NCBI GenBank assembly: GCA_902801175.1
Contig: CADCHF010000004.1
Coordinates: 1 to 64,000, forward strand
DNA length: 64,000 bases
Direction of reading: 5' to 3'
Origin: an uncultured Coriobacteriaceae bacterium
GTDB lineage: Bacteria > Actinomycetota > Coriobacteriia > Coriobacteriales > Atopobiaceae
Under the pieces are notes generated by a model, which was not told where the DNA came from, did not search any database, and saw only the letters and a program-made list of their open reading frames with translations. The position numbers and the translations under genes are program-made. Below are positions 36,610-44,753 of this stretch, piece by piece (the first letter of the stretch is position 1; every line of letters starts with the position of its first letter).

Positions 36610-37665
36610 ATGACTCAGGACAAGCTGTTTATCTCTCACTCATCTGCGCTCGAGTTTTGGCGCAAACACGACCTTAGTCGTGCCGGAGGGATCAAGAGGG
36701 TGCGCACGTCCTCACTTAAGGGGGCTACCGCAGACCCAACGGAGATACGGCGTCTCGCCAAGCAGGCTTCTCCGGATGCCGGCAGGGTCTACGGTGCCCA
36801 GGCTGGGAAAAGCTTGCAAAAGGCCGTTGCGCATCTTGACATCAAAGAGGCTCCTCTGCACATCATGGTGTCCAGCAGGGAGGACCGACGTAAGCGACCA
36901 AATCTCATTGCCCATTACTACCCAAAGCCGCTCGCTGAGGGGTCGTTCTGCCAAATTGGCCACAACGTGTACGTCGCCTCACCTGAGCTCACTCTTGTGC
37001 AGATGGCCACCATGCTTTCGGATGTCGAGGTCCTTGAGCTCTGCCTTGAGTTTTGCAGTGGATACACCATTAACCCAGAAGCCGAACGAGGCTTTGACGA
37101 CAGGCCCGCTCTCACAACACGAAAGCGCCTGCTTGCATACGTTGAAAAGATGCGCGGACATCGTGGCGTAGGTCAGATCAAGCCCATTCTCCCCTACGTT
37201 ATCGATGACTCCGCGTCGCCAATGGAAACGGCGGTGCTCATGCTGCTGTGCCTGCCCTCTCGTAAAGGCGGCTATCAGCTTCCGCTGCCGAAGCATAATA
37301 TTGAGATTCCCATAACGGGACGGGCGCGGTCGCACACTGGCAGAAAGCATCTTGTCTGCGACCTGTACTGGGAAAGATTTCACCTTGACGTTGAGTGTGA
37401 CAGCACAGCAAACCACTCGTCAAAGCAACAGCTGGGCATTGACTCGGATCGACGCATCATCCTTGATGCGATGCAGTACCACTATGTGGGCATCACACGA
37501 TGGCAGCTAGAAGACTCGGGTCGCTTTCTCGATGCCGTACAAGCCATACGTCGAATCATGGGATTCAAACTTAGAAAGACCGCGCCTCACATTGAGCAGA
37601 AGCGAGAAAGGCTTCGGTCCTTTCTTGTCACGCCCCATGGCCAACGCGCTGCTCCCAGGCTATAG
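36610..37665 (+). CDS. AbiEi-like / PD-(D/E)XK nuclease-fold protein
   Basis: 351 residues from the ATG at 36610 (AAGGA eight bases upstream). The layout matches the actinobacterial proteins with an AbiEi-type antitoxin region and a DUF559/VSR-like C-terminus. It shows a beta-rich middle (APLHIMVSSREDRRKRPN), VYVASPELTLVQMATML as the usual 'TSPARTLLDLA' position, SASPMETAVLMLLCLP, and then CDLYWERFHLDVECDS, where Asp and Glu-x-Asp are the candidate nuclease metal ligands. VGITRWQLED closes the fold. A cognate AbiEii-type nucleotidyltransferase toxin was not found next to it. Function is unproven; defence or orphan antitoxin are the main ideas. It is bracketed by two related inverted-repeat elements. 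Confidence 0.65.
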   Translation: MTQDKLFISHSSALEFWRKHDLSRAGGIKRVRTSSLKGATADPTEIRRLAKQASPDAGRVYGAQAGKSLQKAVAHLDIKEAPLHIMVSSREDRRKRPNLIAHYYPKPLAEGSFCQIGHNVYVASPELTLVQMATMLSDVEVLELCLEFCSGYTINPEAERGFDDRPALTTRKRLLAYVEKMRGHRGVGQIKPILPYVIDDSASPMETAVLMLLCLPSRKGGYQLPLPKHNIEIPITGRARSHTGRKHLVCDLYWERFHLDVECDSTANHSSKQQLGIDSDRRIILDAMQYHYVGITRWQLEDSGRFLDAVQAIRRIMGFKLRKTAPHIEQKRERLRSFLVTPHGQRAAPRL

Positions 37666-37778
37666 CTCCGATTATCATCTTGTATTCGTGCGTTTCATTT
37701 GAGCTGGGGACCGCCGCTTAGCCGAGTGCTTGCCTCAGCGGCCGCGTGCGCACCATAGCTGCGAACAACGGGCGAACA

Positions 37779-37938
37779 AAACGTTCAACTTTTTCAACTA
37801 GTGTACGTCGCGTTGATGAGCGGTCTTCTGTTTCAGGCGTGAAATCATTCATGGCCAGCGCTTTTGTGGAAGCGCTGGGCGCTTATGGGGCATGTGGGAG
37901 TTTTCCAACGTACACTAGTCGAAAAAGCTGAACGTTTC
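37779..37938. repeat. inverted-repeat element right of the AbiEi/nuclease gene
   Basis: AAACGTTCAACTTTTTCAAC...TAGTGTACGT (37780-37809) and ACGTACACTAGTCGAAAAAG...CTGAACGTTT (37908-37937) are inverted repeats with two mismatches in about 30 bp, around a core of about 100 nt. The ends are the same family as the element at 36423-36585. No ORF lies inside. The two elements flank a single gene. Confidence 0.75.
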
Positions 37939-37975
37939 TGGTCTAGGTTCTACGTGTACGAAGCTGCAGAGCTTT

Positions 37976-38014
37976 CAGGGCGGGAGCCCCGTTAACGTGG
38001 GGCCTCCCACCCTG
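37976..38014 (-). terminator. hairpin downstream of metY
   Basis: GGGTGGGAGGCCCC and GGGGCTCCCGCCC form an imperfect GC-rich stem around ACGTTAAC. It is about 108 bases past the metY stop and lacks a good U-tract, so it could also serve the plus-strand gene at 36610. Confidence 0.4.
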
Positions 38015-38122
38015 TGTCTAAGCGGTTGGAACGCGACGCCTAGCTCCGGCGTTCAACGAATCTCTGGCGCAGGGCCTTTTGCAGGCCGAGAGGGTAAGCA
38101 CCAGCCGATTCGATTTTTCCCG

Positions 38123-39436
38123 CTACACGGCAGCGAGGGCCTGATCAAGGTCGGCGATGATGTCATCGACATTCTCGATGCCCACGGAAAGACGAATGAG
38201 GTCTTCGGAGAGGTGGGCGGCCTCGAGCTGTTCGGCCGTTAGCTGCGAATGCGTAGTTGACGCGGGGTGAATGATGAGGCTCTTGGCGTCACCAACGTTT
38301 GCCAGCAGCGTGTGCAGCTTGACGTTGTTGATCACGCCAAGACCCGCCTCGCGACCTCCCTTGACACCAAAGACCAGCGCGCCGCCAAAGCCGTGCTTAA
38401 AGAGGCGGCTAGCCACCTCGTGGCTGGGGTCGTCCTCAAGACCGGAGTAGCGCACCCAGCTGACCTTTGGGTGGTCCTTGAGGAATTTGGCCACGGCAAG
38501 AGCGTTGTCGGAATGGCGCTGCACGCGCAGGCTGAGGGTCTCGATTCCAAGGCCAATGAGTTGAGCCGCATAGGGCGAGAGGGTCGGGCCAATGTCACGC
38601 AGGCGCTGGGCGAGCACGCGTGTGGCAAAGGGAGCGGCAGGAGCGGCCTGTGTCCAAACGGCGCCGTGGTACGACTCGTCGGGCTCGGTGAGCGTGGGGA
38701 ACTTGCCTGGCACAGCGGCCCAGTCGAACTTGCCGGAGTCGATGACGGCTCCGCCAATGGTGGCGCCGTGACCGCCAATCCACTTGGTCAGGCTCTCGAT
38801 TATGACGGCGGCACCATCGTCGGCGGGTCGATAGATATAGGGCGTGGCAAAGGTGTTGTCCACGATAACCGGCAGGTTGAGCGAGGCGGCAGCATCTACC
38901 AGCGCAGGCACGTCGGCCACATCTACCAGCGGGTTTCCAATGGTCTCGACGTACCAGAACTTGGTGCGCTCGTTGGAGGCGGCCACAAAGGCATCGATGT
39001 CGTTGTTGGGCACAAAGGTGGTCTTGATACCCAGGTCGTCAAGGGTGTGCAAGAGGATGTTCCAGGTGCCGCCATAGAGAGAGTCGGAGGCCACGATCTC
39101 GTCACCAGCCTTGGCGATGTTGGTAAAGGCAAGGATCTCGGCCGCATGTCCAGAGGCGACGGCCACGGCAGATGCGGCACCCTCAATGGCAGCAACGCGG
39201 GCGGCGATACAGTCGGTGGTGGTATTGGTCAGGCGGCTGTAGACGTTTCCTGGTCGGGCAAGCGCAAACTTTGCGGCAGCATCCTCGGCATCGTCAAACT
39301 GCCAGGCGGCGGTGGCGTAGATGGGCAGGGCCGCCGAGCCCGTGGTGGGGTCGGGGGTCAGCCCGGCGTGGACCTGAAGTGTGTCAAAGTGCTTGGCAGG
39401 ATCGGCGGCAAAGGTGGGATCGAGTTCAAAAGACAT
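38123..39436 (-). CDS. metY: O-acetylhomoserine sulfhydrylase-type PLP enzyme
   Basis: A 437-residue Cys/Met-metabolism PLP enzyme. The cofactor Lys is in ESLTKWIGGHG, with VYSRLTNTTTD near residue 65 and VIVDNTFATPY before the active-site lysine. Length and the NNVKLHTLLANVGDAKSLI and HPASTTHSQL stretches fit O-acetylhomoserine aminocarboxypropyltransferase (homocysteine from O-acetylhomoserine and sulfide). A cystathionine gamma-lyase would be shorter (about 390). The ATG has GAGAGGA upstream. It stands alone, with an inverted repeat and no clear riboswitch in its leader. Confidence 0.9.
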   Translation of the reverse strand: MSFELDPTFAADPAKHFDTLQVHAGLTPDPTTGSAALPIYATAAWQFDDAEDAAAKFALARPGNVYSRLTNTTTDCIAARVAAIEGAASAVAVASGHAAEILAFTNIAKAGDEIVASDSLYGGTWNILLHTLDDLGIKTTFVPNNDIDAFVAASNERTKFWYVETIGNPLVDVADVPALVDAAASLNLPVIVDNTFATPYIYRPADDGAAVIIESLTKWIGGHGATIGGAVIDSGKFDWAAVPGKFPTLTEPDESYHGAVWTQAAPAAPFATRVLAQRLRDIGPTLSPYAAQLIGLGIETLSLRVQRHSDNALAVAKFLKDHPKVSWVRYSGLEDDPSHEVASRLFKHGFGGALVFGVKGGREAGLGVINNVKLHTLLANVGDAKSLIIHPASTTHSQLTAEQLEAAHLSEDLIRLSVGIENVDDIIADLDQALAAV

Positions 39437-39770
39437 GGTTGCTTCCTCTCTTGGTTATCGGTCTGCTTGGCATAATTCGACCAAAGTGGTAGGAATTTCA
39501 AGCTGCTAGAAAGCATGGTATTGCCTCGCTAGCCAGAGCGGAAGAACGGGTATCTGATGAGCTGCTATCGGTTTTGTCTATAGCTTGGGAAGTCTCTCCC
39601 TATAGCAAGCGGCCCCCTTTCACGTGTTCCAAGAAGGGAGTCGCCCTTCGCACGTCTTGCGGCGCTGGCACGCCCGCACTTGGACCTGTGACGGCGGAGC
39701 GGCGAGATGCCGGTCGACAGAATGCACAATCGGCATCCCCCAAGGCCTCGGGACAGACTGCCTTGAGACA
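39437..39770. promoter_or_regulatory. metY leader with a CTATAG inverted repeat
   Basis: No gene was found. CTATAG at 39578-39583 and 39600-39605, with GGGA and TCCC inside, make a dyad that could be an operator. CTTGG...CCAAAG near 39466-39486 is a second weak dyad. No SAM or T-box signature could be recognised. The rbr terminator begins at the right edge. Confidence 0.35.
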
Positions 39771-39808
39771 GAAAAGCCGCCCGCCCCAGCAATGCGGGAC
39801 GGGCGGCT
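39771..39808 (-). terminator. terminator of rubrerythrin
   Basis: Minus-strand stem AGCCGCCCG/CGGGCGGCT (with an inner CCC/GGG pair) followed by TTTTCTGTC, about 45 bases past the rbr stop. A standard intrinsic terminator. Confidence 0.85.
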
Positions 39809-39853
39809 GCAAGCCATGTTCAGCGGGTGGCGAGCCCACCGCGGGAGCTCGGC

Positions 39854-40399
39854 CTAGTAGTTGACCGAGACCTCCTCGAAATAGCTCTGCGGGTGGTTGC
39901 AGGTCGGGCAAACCTTGGGTGCCTTCTCACCAACGTGCAGGTGACCGCAGTTGATGCACTTCCAGACCTTCACGCCCTCGCGCTCAAAGACCTCGCCCTT
40001 CTCAACGCGCTCGGCGAGCTTGCGATAGCGCTCCTCGTGGGCCTTCTCGATGGCGCCGACCAGGCGGAACTTGGCGGCGATCTCGGTGAAGCCCTCCTCC
40101 TTGGCGGTCTCGGCAAAGCCGGCGTACATGGAGGTCCACTCCTCGTTCTCGCCAGCGGCAGCGTCAAGCAGGTTGGTCAGGGTATCGGGCACAGCACCGC
40201 CGTGCAGATACTTGAACCAAAGCTTTGCGTGCTCCTTCTCGTTGCGCGAGGTCTCCAGGAAGATGTCCTGAATCTGGACATAGCCTTCCTTCTTGGCCTG
40301 GCTCGCAAAGTACTGATACTTGGTGTGAGCCTGCGACTCGCCAGCAAAGGCAAACTCAAGGTTCTTCTTCGTCTGCGAACTCTCAAAGTCTACTGCCAT
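39854..40399 (-). CDS. rbr: rubrerythrin
   Basis: A 181-residue non-haem iron peroxidase that protects anaerobes from hydrogen peroxide. The diiron four-helix bundle shows [22 protein letters not shown] and [10 protein letters not shown] with the Glu/His ligands. The C-terminal rubredoxin-like iron site is C-x2-C...C-x2-C ([11 protein letters not shown] ... VCPTCNHPQ). The ATG at 40399 has GGAGAGGAG upstream; the longer frame adds non-conserved residues. It is a single-gene unit with a good terminator. Confidence 0.96.
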   Translation of the reverse strand: MAVDFESSQTKKNLEFAFAGESQAHTKYQYFASQAKKEGYVQIQDIFLETSRNEKEHAKLWFKYLHGGAVPDTLTNLLDAAAGENEEWTSMYAGFAETAKEEGFTEIAAKFRLVGAIEKAHEERYRKLAERVEKGEVFEREGVKVWKCINCGHLHVGEKAPKVCPTCNHPQSYFEEVSVNY

Positions 40400-40668
40400 G
40401 CGCATCTCCTCTCCCTCGAGCGCCCACGCTGCCGAACGCAACGCGGTCACGCTGCTAATCAACAATGCGGCTGGCCCCGCCAGCCACTCTCTATCCTACC
40501 GCACGACGCGAACGGCGGCGAGACTACGACCAAAAATACCCTTTGGGGACCTGCTTGGCACGTGTTTTGGAAGGGCGAGCGGTGACGTGGCTGGACCTTC
40601 AGAAGCATCTGCAATCTTTGAGTTTATTGAGCTAGATCAGTGCGGCATCGACACTTTGCCCGCGAGCG

Positions 40669-41553
40669 CTAGACCATCCAAACGCCGTCGGCCTCGTGGC
40701 AAAAGCCCTCGCCGGCAAGCTCTTCTAGAATCGAGCCCACCGCGGACTCGGACACGGCGTCGCGACCCTCTTTGCGCTCCTGCTCGGACAGCTCGCGCGC
40801 AACTAGGGCAACGTCGACGCCCTCTCGGTGCGCGAGCAGACTGCGCACCACCATTGCCCGCTTTTGCCTATGCGAGCCCTCAAAGCGGCTCTGCTTTACA
40901 TGCGTACGCGAGCGCCGCGAAGGGTTGGGCACTGTCTTTTTTAGGTATGCACCGTAGTCGAGCAGGGCGTAGTACCAGCTTCGCGGGTCATCGTTGGGAT
41001 CGGAGCCGTCCTTTGGGCAGGTTGCCTCGACCAGAGGCACCAGCTCGCGGTCGGGCACCGCTACAGCCTCGGGGTAGAGCTCGTGCAGAAAAACCGTGCG
41101 GACGTTTGTCTCGAGATAGACCCCAGGGAGGTCAAAGGCAAAGGCGCGGATACCTGCTGCCGTGGCGGGCCCTATACCAGGCAGGGCAACAAGCTCCTTG
41201 AGCTCGCGCGGCATCTTGCCACCCGCGTCCGAGACCGACTGCGCCGCCTTGAGCACGGCGAGCGCGCGACGGTTGTACCCAAGCCCCTGCCACTCGCCGA
41301 GCACATCGGCAGCCGACGACGACGCAAGCGCCTCGATGGTTGGGAACCGCGTGAGCCAGCGCTGCCAGCGCCCGTCAACGCGGGATACCTGTGTTTGTTG
41401 GAGCATGACCTCGCTGATCCATATGGCATAGGGATCTTGCGTGCGTCGCCATGGCAGGTCGCGATACAAATGCCGCCCGCGCTCAAGCACCAGTTCTCTG
41501 AACGGCTTGAGCGCGTCGGTATCGTCTCCTATGTCGGCGAGGTCTTGCGTCAT
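40669..41553 (-). CDS. MutY-like HhH-GPD DNA glycosylase lacking the Fe-S cluster
   Basis: A 294-residue relative of adenine glycosylase MutY. Helix-hairpin-helix is LPGIGPATAAGIRAF, and MLQQTQVSRV matches the MutY N-terminal motif. The usual catalytic Asp (DTNV or DGNV) is replaced by Glu in YLETNVRTVF, the four C-terminal Fe-S cysteines are absent, and there is no NUDIX-like 8-oxoG recognition domain. Instead WYYALLDYGAYLKK and RQKRAMVVRSLLAH lead to a winged-helix-like end. It probably removes mispaired bases, but the substrate is uncertain. Its ATG is one base after the Rrf2 gene stop, so the two are cotranscribed. A short GGCTGGC/GCCAGCC hairpin lies at 40469-40485. Confidence 0.78.
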   Translation of the reverse strand: MTQDLADIGDDTDALKPFRELVLERGRHLYRDLPWRRTQDPYAIWISEVMLQQTQVSRVDGRWQRWLTRFPTIEALASSSAADVLGEWQGLGYNRRALAVLKAAQSVSDAGGKMPRELKELVALPGIGPATAAGIRAFAFDLPGVYLETNVRTVFLHELYPEAVAVPDRELVPLVEATCPKDGSDPNDDPRSWYYALLDYGAYLKKTVPNPSRRSRTHVKQSRFEGSHRQKRAMVVRSLLAHREGVDVALVARELSEQERKEGRDAVSESAVGSILEELAGEGFCHEADGVWMV

Positions 41554-41554
41554 G

Positions 41555-42034
41555 CTACTCCTTGGCTTCCCTCATTGCCTCAAGTTCCTTGGCGGGAATT
41601 GCCTCAAAGACATACCCCGAACGCAGCGCCGGCGCAAGCCCCTCAACAACCACCTGGTAGAGCGTGACCGAGCCTAGATAGCTGCGAACAAGAAGCTCGA
41701 TCTCTGCCCAAATGCAATCGAAGCTACCGATCTCGGCGAGGTCGGCGTTCTTTTGCACAAACTCCGACGGAACGAGCGGGCCGTCCACAGCCTCGACGAT
41801 GTCGAGAAGCGTGGTCGTCTTTGCGTCAACCGCCAGCATCATGCCACCGTGCGGGCCACGCGTTGTACGAAGCAGCCCCGAGCGGACCATCTCATGCTGA
41901 ATAGTGCGAGCGAACGAGTACGGAATGTTGTTGGCCTCCGCAACCTCGCGAACCGAGACGACCTCGCCTTCGCTGACCTTTGCGACCTCCGCAAGCATGC
42001 GCAATGCATAGTCAAGCTTCTTGGAAATCTCCAC
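41555..42034 (-). CDS. Rrf2-family transcriptional regulator
   Basis: 159 residues from the GTG at 42034 (GGAGGG six bases upstream). The N-terminal winged helix (LDYALRMLAEVA, VSVREVAEANNIPYSFARTIQ, LLRTTRGPHGGMML) is typical of Rrf2 proteins such as IscR, NsrR and CymR. The three cysteines that bind the Fe-S cluster in IscR/NsrR are missing; only one Cys (FDCIW) is present, so it is more like CymR-type members. No isc or suf genes are nearby, but metY and mutY-like genes follow, so sulfur or stress control is possible. The operator is unknown. Confidence 0.85.
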   Translation of the reverse strand: MEISKKLDYALRMLAEVAKVSEGEVVSVREVAEANNIPYSFARTIQHEMVRSGLLRTTRGPHGGMMLAVDAKTTTLLDIVEAVDGPLVPSEFVQKNADLAEIGSFDCIWAEIELLVRSYLGSVTLYQVVVEGLAPALRSGYVFEAIPAKELEAMREAKE

Positions 42035-42260
42035 GATGTTCCCTCCTACACCGAAAGAGCCAAAAATCGATTGTTGGCAGCCGGTATGGCACCCATGGCT
42101 ACCAAAATCAGCATAGGGCATTTTGCTGTAATTGTGTCTACTAGCTGGAAATATATGCGCAGATAGAAATAAAAAGGACCGCTTGTGGAGCCATTTTTCA
42201 CAGTTGATGCGCGTACCTTAATGTGTGCGTGACGGTGGTGGCAATTGTGGCTGCCTGCGT

Positions 42261-42298
42261 GCGGGCGTGTCATCGGGACGTACACTTTGACACGCCCC
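42261..42298. repeat. single-arm REP element
   Basis: GCGGGCGTGTCATCGGGACG followed by TACACTTTGACACGCCCC is one arm of the palindromic family, decayed at two positions. The following CTTGGTGACCTTTGCGGACC is shared, in reverse orientation, with the half copy at 49091, so these two belong to one subfamily. Confidence 0.65.
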
Positions 42299-42340
42299 TT
42301 GGTGACCTTTGCGGACCGGAATGGTGTGTCTCGAGATAAG

Positions 42341-42362
42341 AAAAAAGCCTCCGAAGGGAGGC
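42341..42362 (-). terminator. terminator of tRNA-Asp
   Basis: Perfect 6-bp stem GCCTCC/GGAGGC with a CTTC loop, followed by six T residues on the minus strand, 12 bases past the tRNA. Confidence 0.9.
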
Positions 42363-42374
42363 TTGGAAGTGCAA

Positions 42375-42451
42375 TGGCGGGATGTAAGGGACTTGAACCC
42401 TCGACCTCCGACGTGACAGGCCGGCGCTCTAACCAGCTGAGCTAACACCCC
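42375..42451 (-). tRNA. tRNA-Asp (GUC anticodon)
   Basis: On the minus strand GGGGTGT pairs with ACATCCC, with discriminator G and an encoded CCA (42375-42377). The anticodon loop CTGTCAC gives GTC, and the T loop is TTCAAGT. All arms fold without gaps. Confidence 0.95.
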
Positions 42452-42605
42452 GTTCATCTGGTGCGAGGGTTATTGTACACATAGCATGTGTCTCTTGTCT
42501 AGGGGGTATTTCAAAATTTTTTTGCCCTCGATTTCGATGCGCGCCGCGACTGCTCTCAGGACGTCCCGCAGGCATGTTTGGCCTGTTCGGCCCCGCACCA
42601 CAGCC

Positions 42606-42644
42606 ATAAAAACAGGCGCAGACGGCATGTGATCCGTCTGCGCC
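42606..42644 (-). terminator. terminator of the dnaX-ybaB-recR unit
   Basis: Perfect 11-bp stem GGCGCAGACGG/CCGTCTGCGCC with an 8-nt loop, followed by TGTTTTTAT on the minus strand. It lies about 75 bases past the stop at 42719. Confidence 0.9.
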
Positions 42645-42718
42645 TTATAGATTAAAAGCAAAACCCGCACCTGCAATGCGGCCACGCGCCGCAAAAGGCG
42701 CCGCTCGCCAGCCCTACC

Positions 42719-43729
42719 CTACTCGGACTCGAGGCTCACGGTAAAGCTTCCGCCATCCGCCGTGCTAATAAGAATCTCGGAGCCGCTCAGGCGTGCGTCC
42801 GTGATCTCGCCCTGGCGAACAATGGGCTGGCCACTGCCATCGGTTACCTGCTGCGTCACCGAACCGCCGCCCAGCGGGTGCGCAATGAGGTCCCAGGTGC
42901 CATCGGGCAGGTTCTCAGGGACGATAAAGATCGTGTTGTAGAGCACCAGCGCAACGGGCGTGCCCTTGAGCTCATAAATCACTGCGGGCTTTTCGGAACC
43001 CTCGGAGGTGCTGGTGAGCGCATAGATGCCCGTATCCTGCTGGGTGAGCATATAGGTGACGTCGTGATACTGGATGCCCTTGCCCGGGTCTACCTGCGTC
43101 TGCTCGACCTCACCGGGAGTCTCCTCGGCGTTGACCGAGCCAAGGGCGCGCGAGATCAGCCATCCCGTGCCACCCACGACCAGCACTGCGGCAAGCGCAA
43201 GCAGCACAAAGACCTTCTTGTTGGTCTTGACCTCGGCCTCGTGCCGCTCCACGTGCGGACGCCCCGCAGAGCTCATGCGAACGGCCTCCATAGGCCTGGC
43301 GTTCTCGAGCCTAAACGACGCCGTCTGGCTGGCATTGGCGCGCGTGGTCACGCGAGCGCCGTCCTTTGCCTCGATGCGCTGGAACGAGCCTGTCTCGCTG
43401 GGGTCCACGTCAATGGGGCGCGGGGCGTCTCCCATGCGGGTCTCCTGGTCGCCGTCGATGATGGGCACGAGGTCGGCGAGCGTCGAATCGGGAATGGGCA
43501 TTAGGTCCGCTGCGTCTGCCGTGGCCGCAGGAGCCACAGCCGGCGCAACGGGCTCGGGCACAGGGACCGTCTCCCTAGGCGCGGGTGCCGCCGCTGGCAC
43601 CTCGGGTACCTGGACCTCCCGGGCAGGGGCCATCGGCTCCTCTGCAGGACTATCTACACGCGGAGCCGCGTGGCGACCTGCCGCCGAATGACGTCCGTGG
43701 CGCGGTGCGCTGCTCTCGTCTGCTGCCAT
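42719..43729 (-). CDS. single-pass membrane protein of unknown function
   Basis: 336 residues. The first 180 are cytoplasmic, rich in Pro/Ala/Glu (APAPRETVPVPEP type), with a few conserved-looking patches (GSFQRIEAKDGARV). One membrane helix lies near 172-192 (VFVLLALAAVLVVGGTGWLI), and about 130 extracellular residues follow. The outside part looks beta-rich (YHDVTYMLTQQDTGIYAL). No domain was recognised. It follows recR on the same strand by 35 bases and ends just before a strong terminator, so it is probably the last gene of the dnaX unit. AAGGGGAAG precedes the ATG. Confidence 0.7.
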   Translation of the reverse strand: MAADESSAPRHGRHSAAGRHAAPRVDSPAEEPMAPAREVQVPEVPAAAPAPRETVPVPEPVAPAVAPAATADAADLMPIPDSTLADLVPIIDGDQETRMGDAPRPIDVDPSETGSFQRIEAKDGARVTTRANASQTASFRLENARPMEAVRMSSAGRPHVERHEAEVKTNKKVFVLLALAAVLVVGGTGWLISRALGSVNAEETPGEVEQTQVDPGKGIQYHDVTYMLTQQDTGIYALTSTSEGSEKPAVIYELKGTPVALVLYNTIFIVPENLPDGTWDLIAHPLGGGSVTQQVTDGSGQPIVRQGEITDARLSGSEILISTADGGSFTVSLESE

Positions 43730-43763
43730 TGCTTCCCCTTTCGGCTCTTTACCGAGCCTTATG

Positions 43764-44381
43764 CTACACCCTACGGCGCGCCTCGATGGCCCTACCTAGG
43801 GTTACTTCATCAGCATATTCCAGATCGCCGCCTACGGGCAAACCGCTTGCAAGGCGAGACACGCTCACGCCTAGCGGGTTGATGGTGCGCGCAAGGTAGG
43901 TTGCGGTGGTTTCGCCCTCAACGTCGGGGTTGGTGGCCAAGATGACCTCCTGCACCTCGCCTGACGCCAGGCGCTGCAGCAGCTCGCGCACATGCAGCTG
44001 CTCGGGACCAATCTTGTCCATGGGCGAGATGACGCCACCCAACACATGGTAGAGGCCGTGGTAGGCGCCCGTCTTTTCGATGGCGGCCACGTCGCGCGGC
44101 TCCGACACCACGCAGATTGCGGTGCGGTCGCGGCGCGAGTCTGCGCAGATGTCGCAGGTGTCGCGCGTTGCGTACGAGAAGCAGATGGGGCAAAAGTGCA
44201 CCTGACGCTTGACGTCAATGATGGCGTTGGACAGGCGCCTGGCCTCCTCGGCATCCGCCTCGAGCAGGTAGTAGGCAATGCGCTGCGCCGACTTGGGACC
44301 AATGCCCGGAAGCCTTCCCAGCTCGTCGAGCAGACGCTGCAGGGCGCGGCCGTCGTTTGCGGTCGAATCGAACGCTGCCAT
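43764..44381 (-). CDS. recR: recombination mediator RecR
   Basis: A 205-residue RecR. A helix-hairpin-helix ([20 protein letters not shown]) is followed by the zinc finger C-x2-C-x8-C-x2-C ([16 protein letters not shown]) and a Toprim domain ([16 protein letters not shown], then PDVEGETTA). It acts with RecO to load RecA at gaps. It overlaps the ybaB stop by a two-base spacing (TAA-AC-ATG) and has no ribosome-binding site of its own, so translation is likely coupled. Confidence 0.96.
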   Translation of the reverse strand: MAAFDSTANDGRALQRLLDELGRLPGIGPKSAQRIAYYLLEADAEEARRLSNAIIDVKRQVHFCPICFSYATRDTCDICADSRRDRTAICVVSEPRDVAAIEKTGAYHGLYHVLGGVISPMDKIGPEQLHVRELLQRLASGEVQEVILATNPDVEGETTATYLARTINPLGVSVSRLASGLPVGGDLEYADEVTLGRAIEARRRV

Positions 44382-44383
44382 GT

Positions 44384-44707
44384 TTAGAACAGCCCCGGCA
44401 TTCCCGGCATGTTCAGGCCGCCAGTGATAGCGCTGACCTGCTGGTTTGCGACCTGCTGTGCGTTGGCGAGCATCTCGTTGACGGCAGCGAGGACGGTGTC
44501 CTGGAGCATCTCGGTATCGTCCTCGTCGAGGCCGAGCTGAGCGCCGTCGATGGCGATGGCATTGATGTCGCCGTTGGCCGTGCCCTTGACGGTGACCATG
44601 CCGCCGCCGGCGGTGCCGGTGACCTCAATGTCACAGAGCTTGTCCTGGGCCTCGGCGAGCTGGCGCTGCATCTTTTGCGCCTGCTTCATCATCTGCTGCA
44701 TGTTCAT
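44384..44707 (-). CDS. ybaB: YbaB/EbfC nucleoid-associated protein
   Basis: A 107-residue DNA-binding protein. The N-terminal helix [22 protein letters not shown] and the central beta sheet ([15 protein letters not shown]) are typical, and the C-terminus is Met/Gly-rich. It lies between dnaX and recR, the conserved bacterial order. AGAGAGGA precedes the ATG. Confidence 0.95.
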   Translation of the reverse strand: MNMQQMMKQAQKMQRQLAEAQDKLCDIEVTGTAGGGMVTVKGTANGDINAIAIDGAQLGLDEDDTEMLQDTVLAAVNEMLANAQQVANQQVSAITGGLNMPGMPGLF

Positions 44708-44753
44708 GGGTGGATCCTCTCTGCGCGTTGGCGCATATGTGCTGGTAGGTTAG

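Noticed and set aside
39437-39770. SAM riboswitch in the metY leader
   Set aside because: No match to S-box, SAM-II or SAM-IV consensus was found by eye; only short dyads are present.
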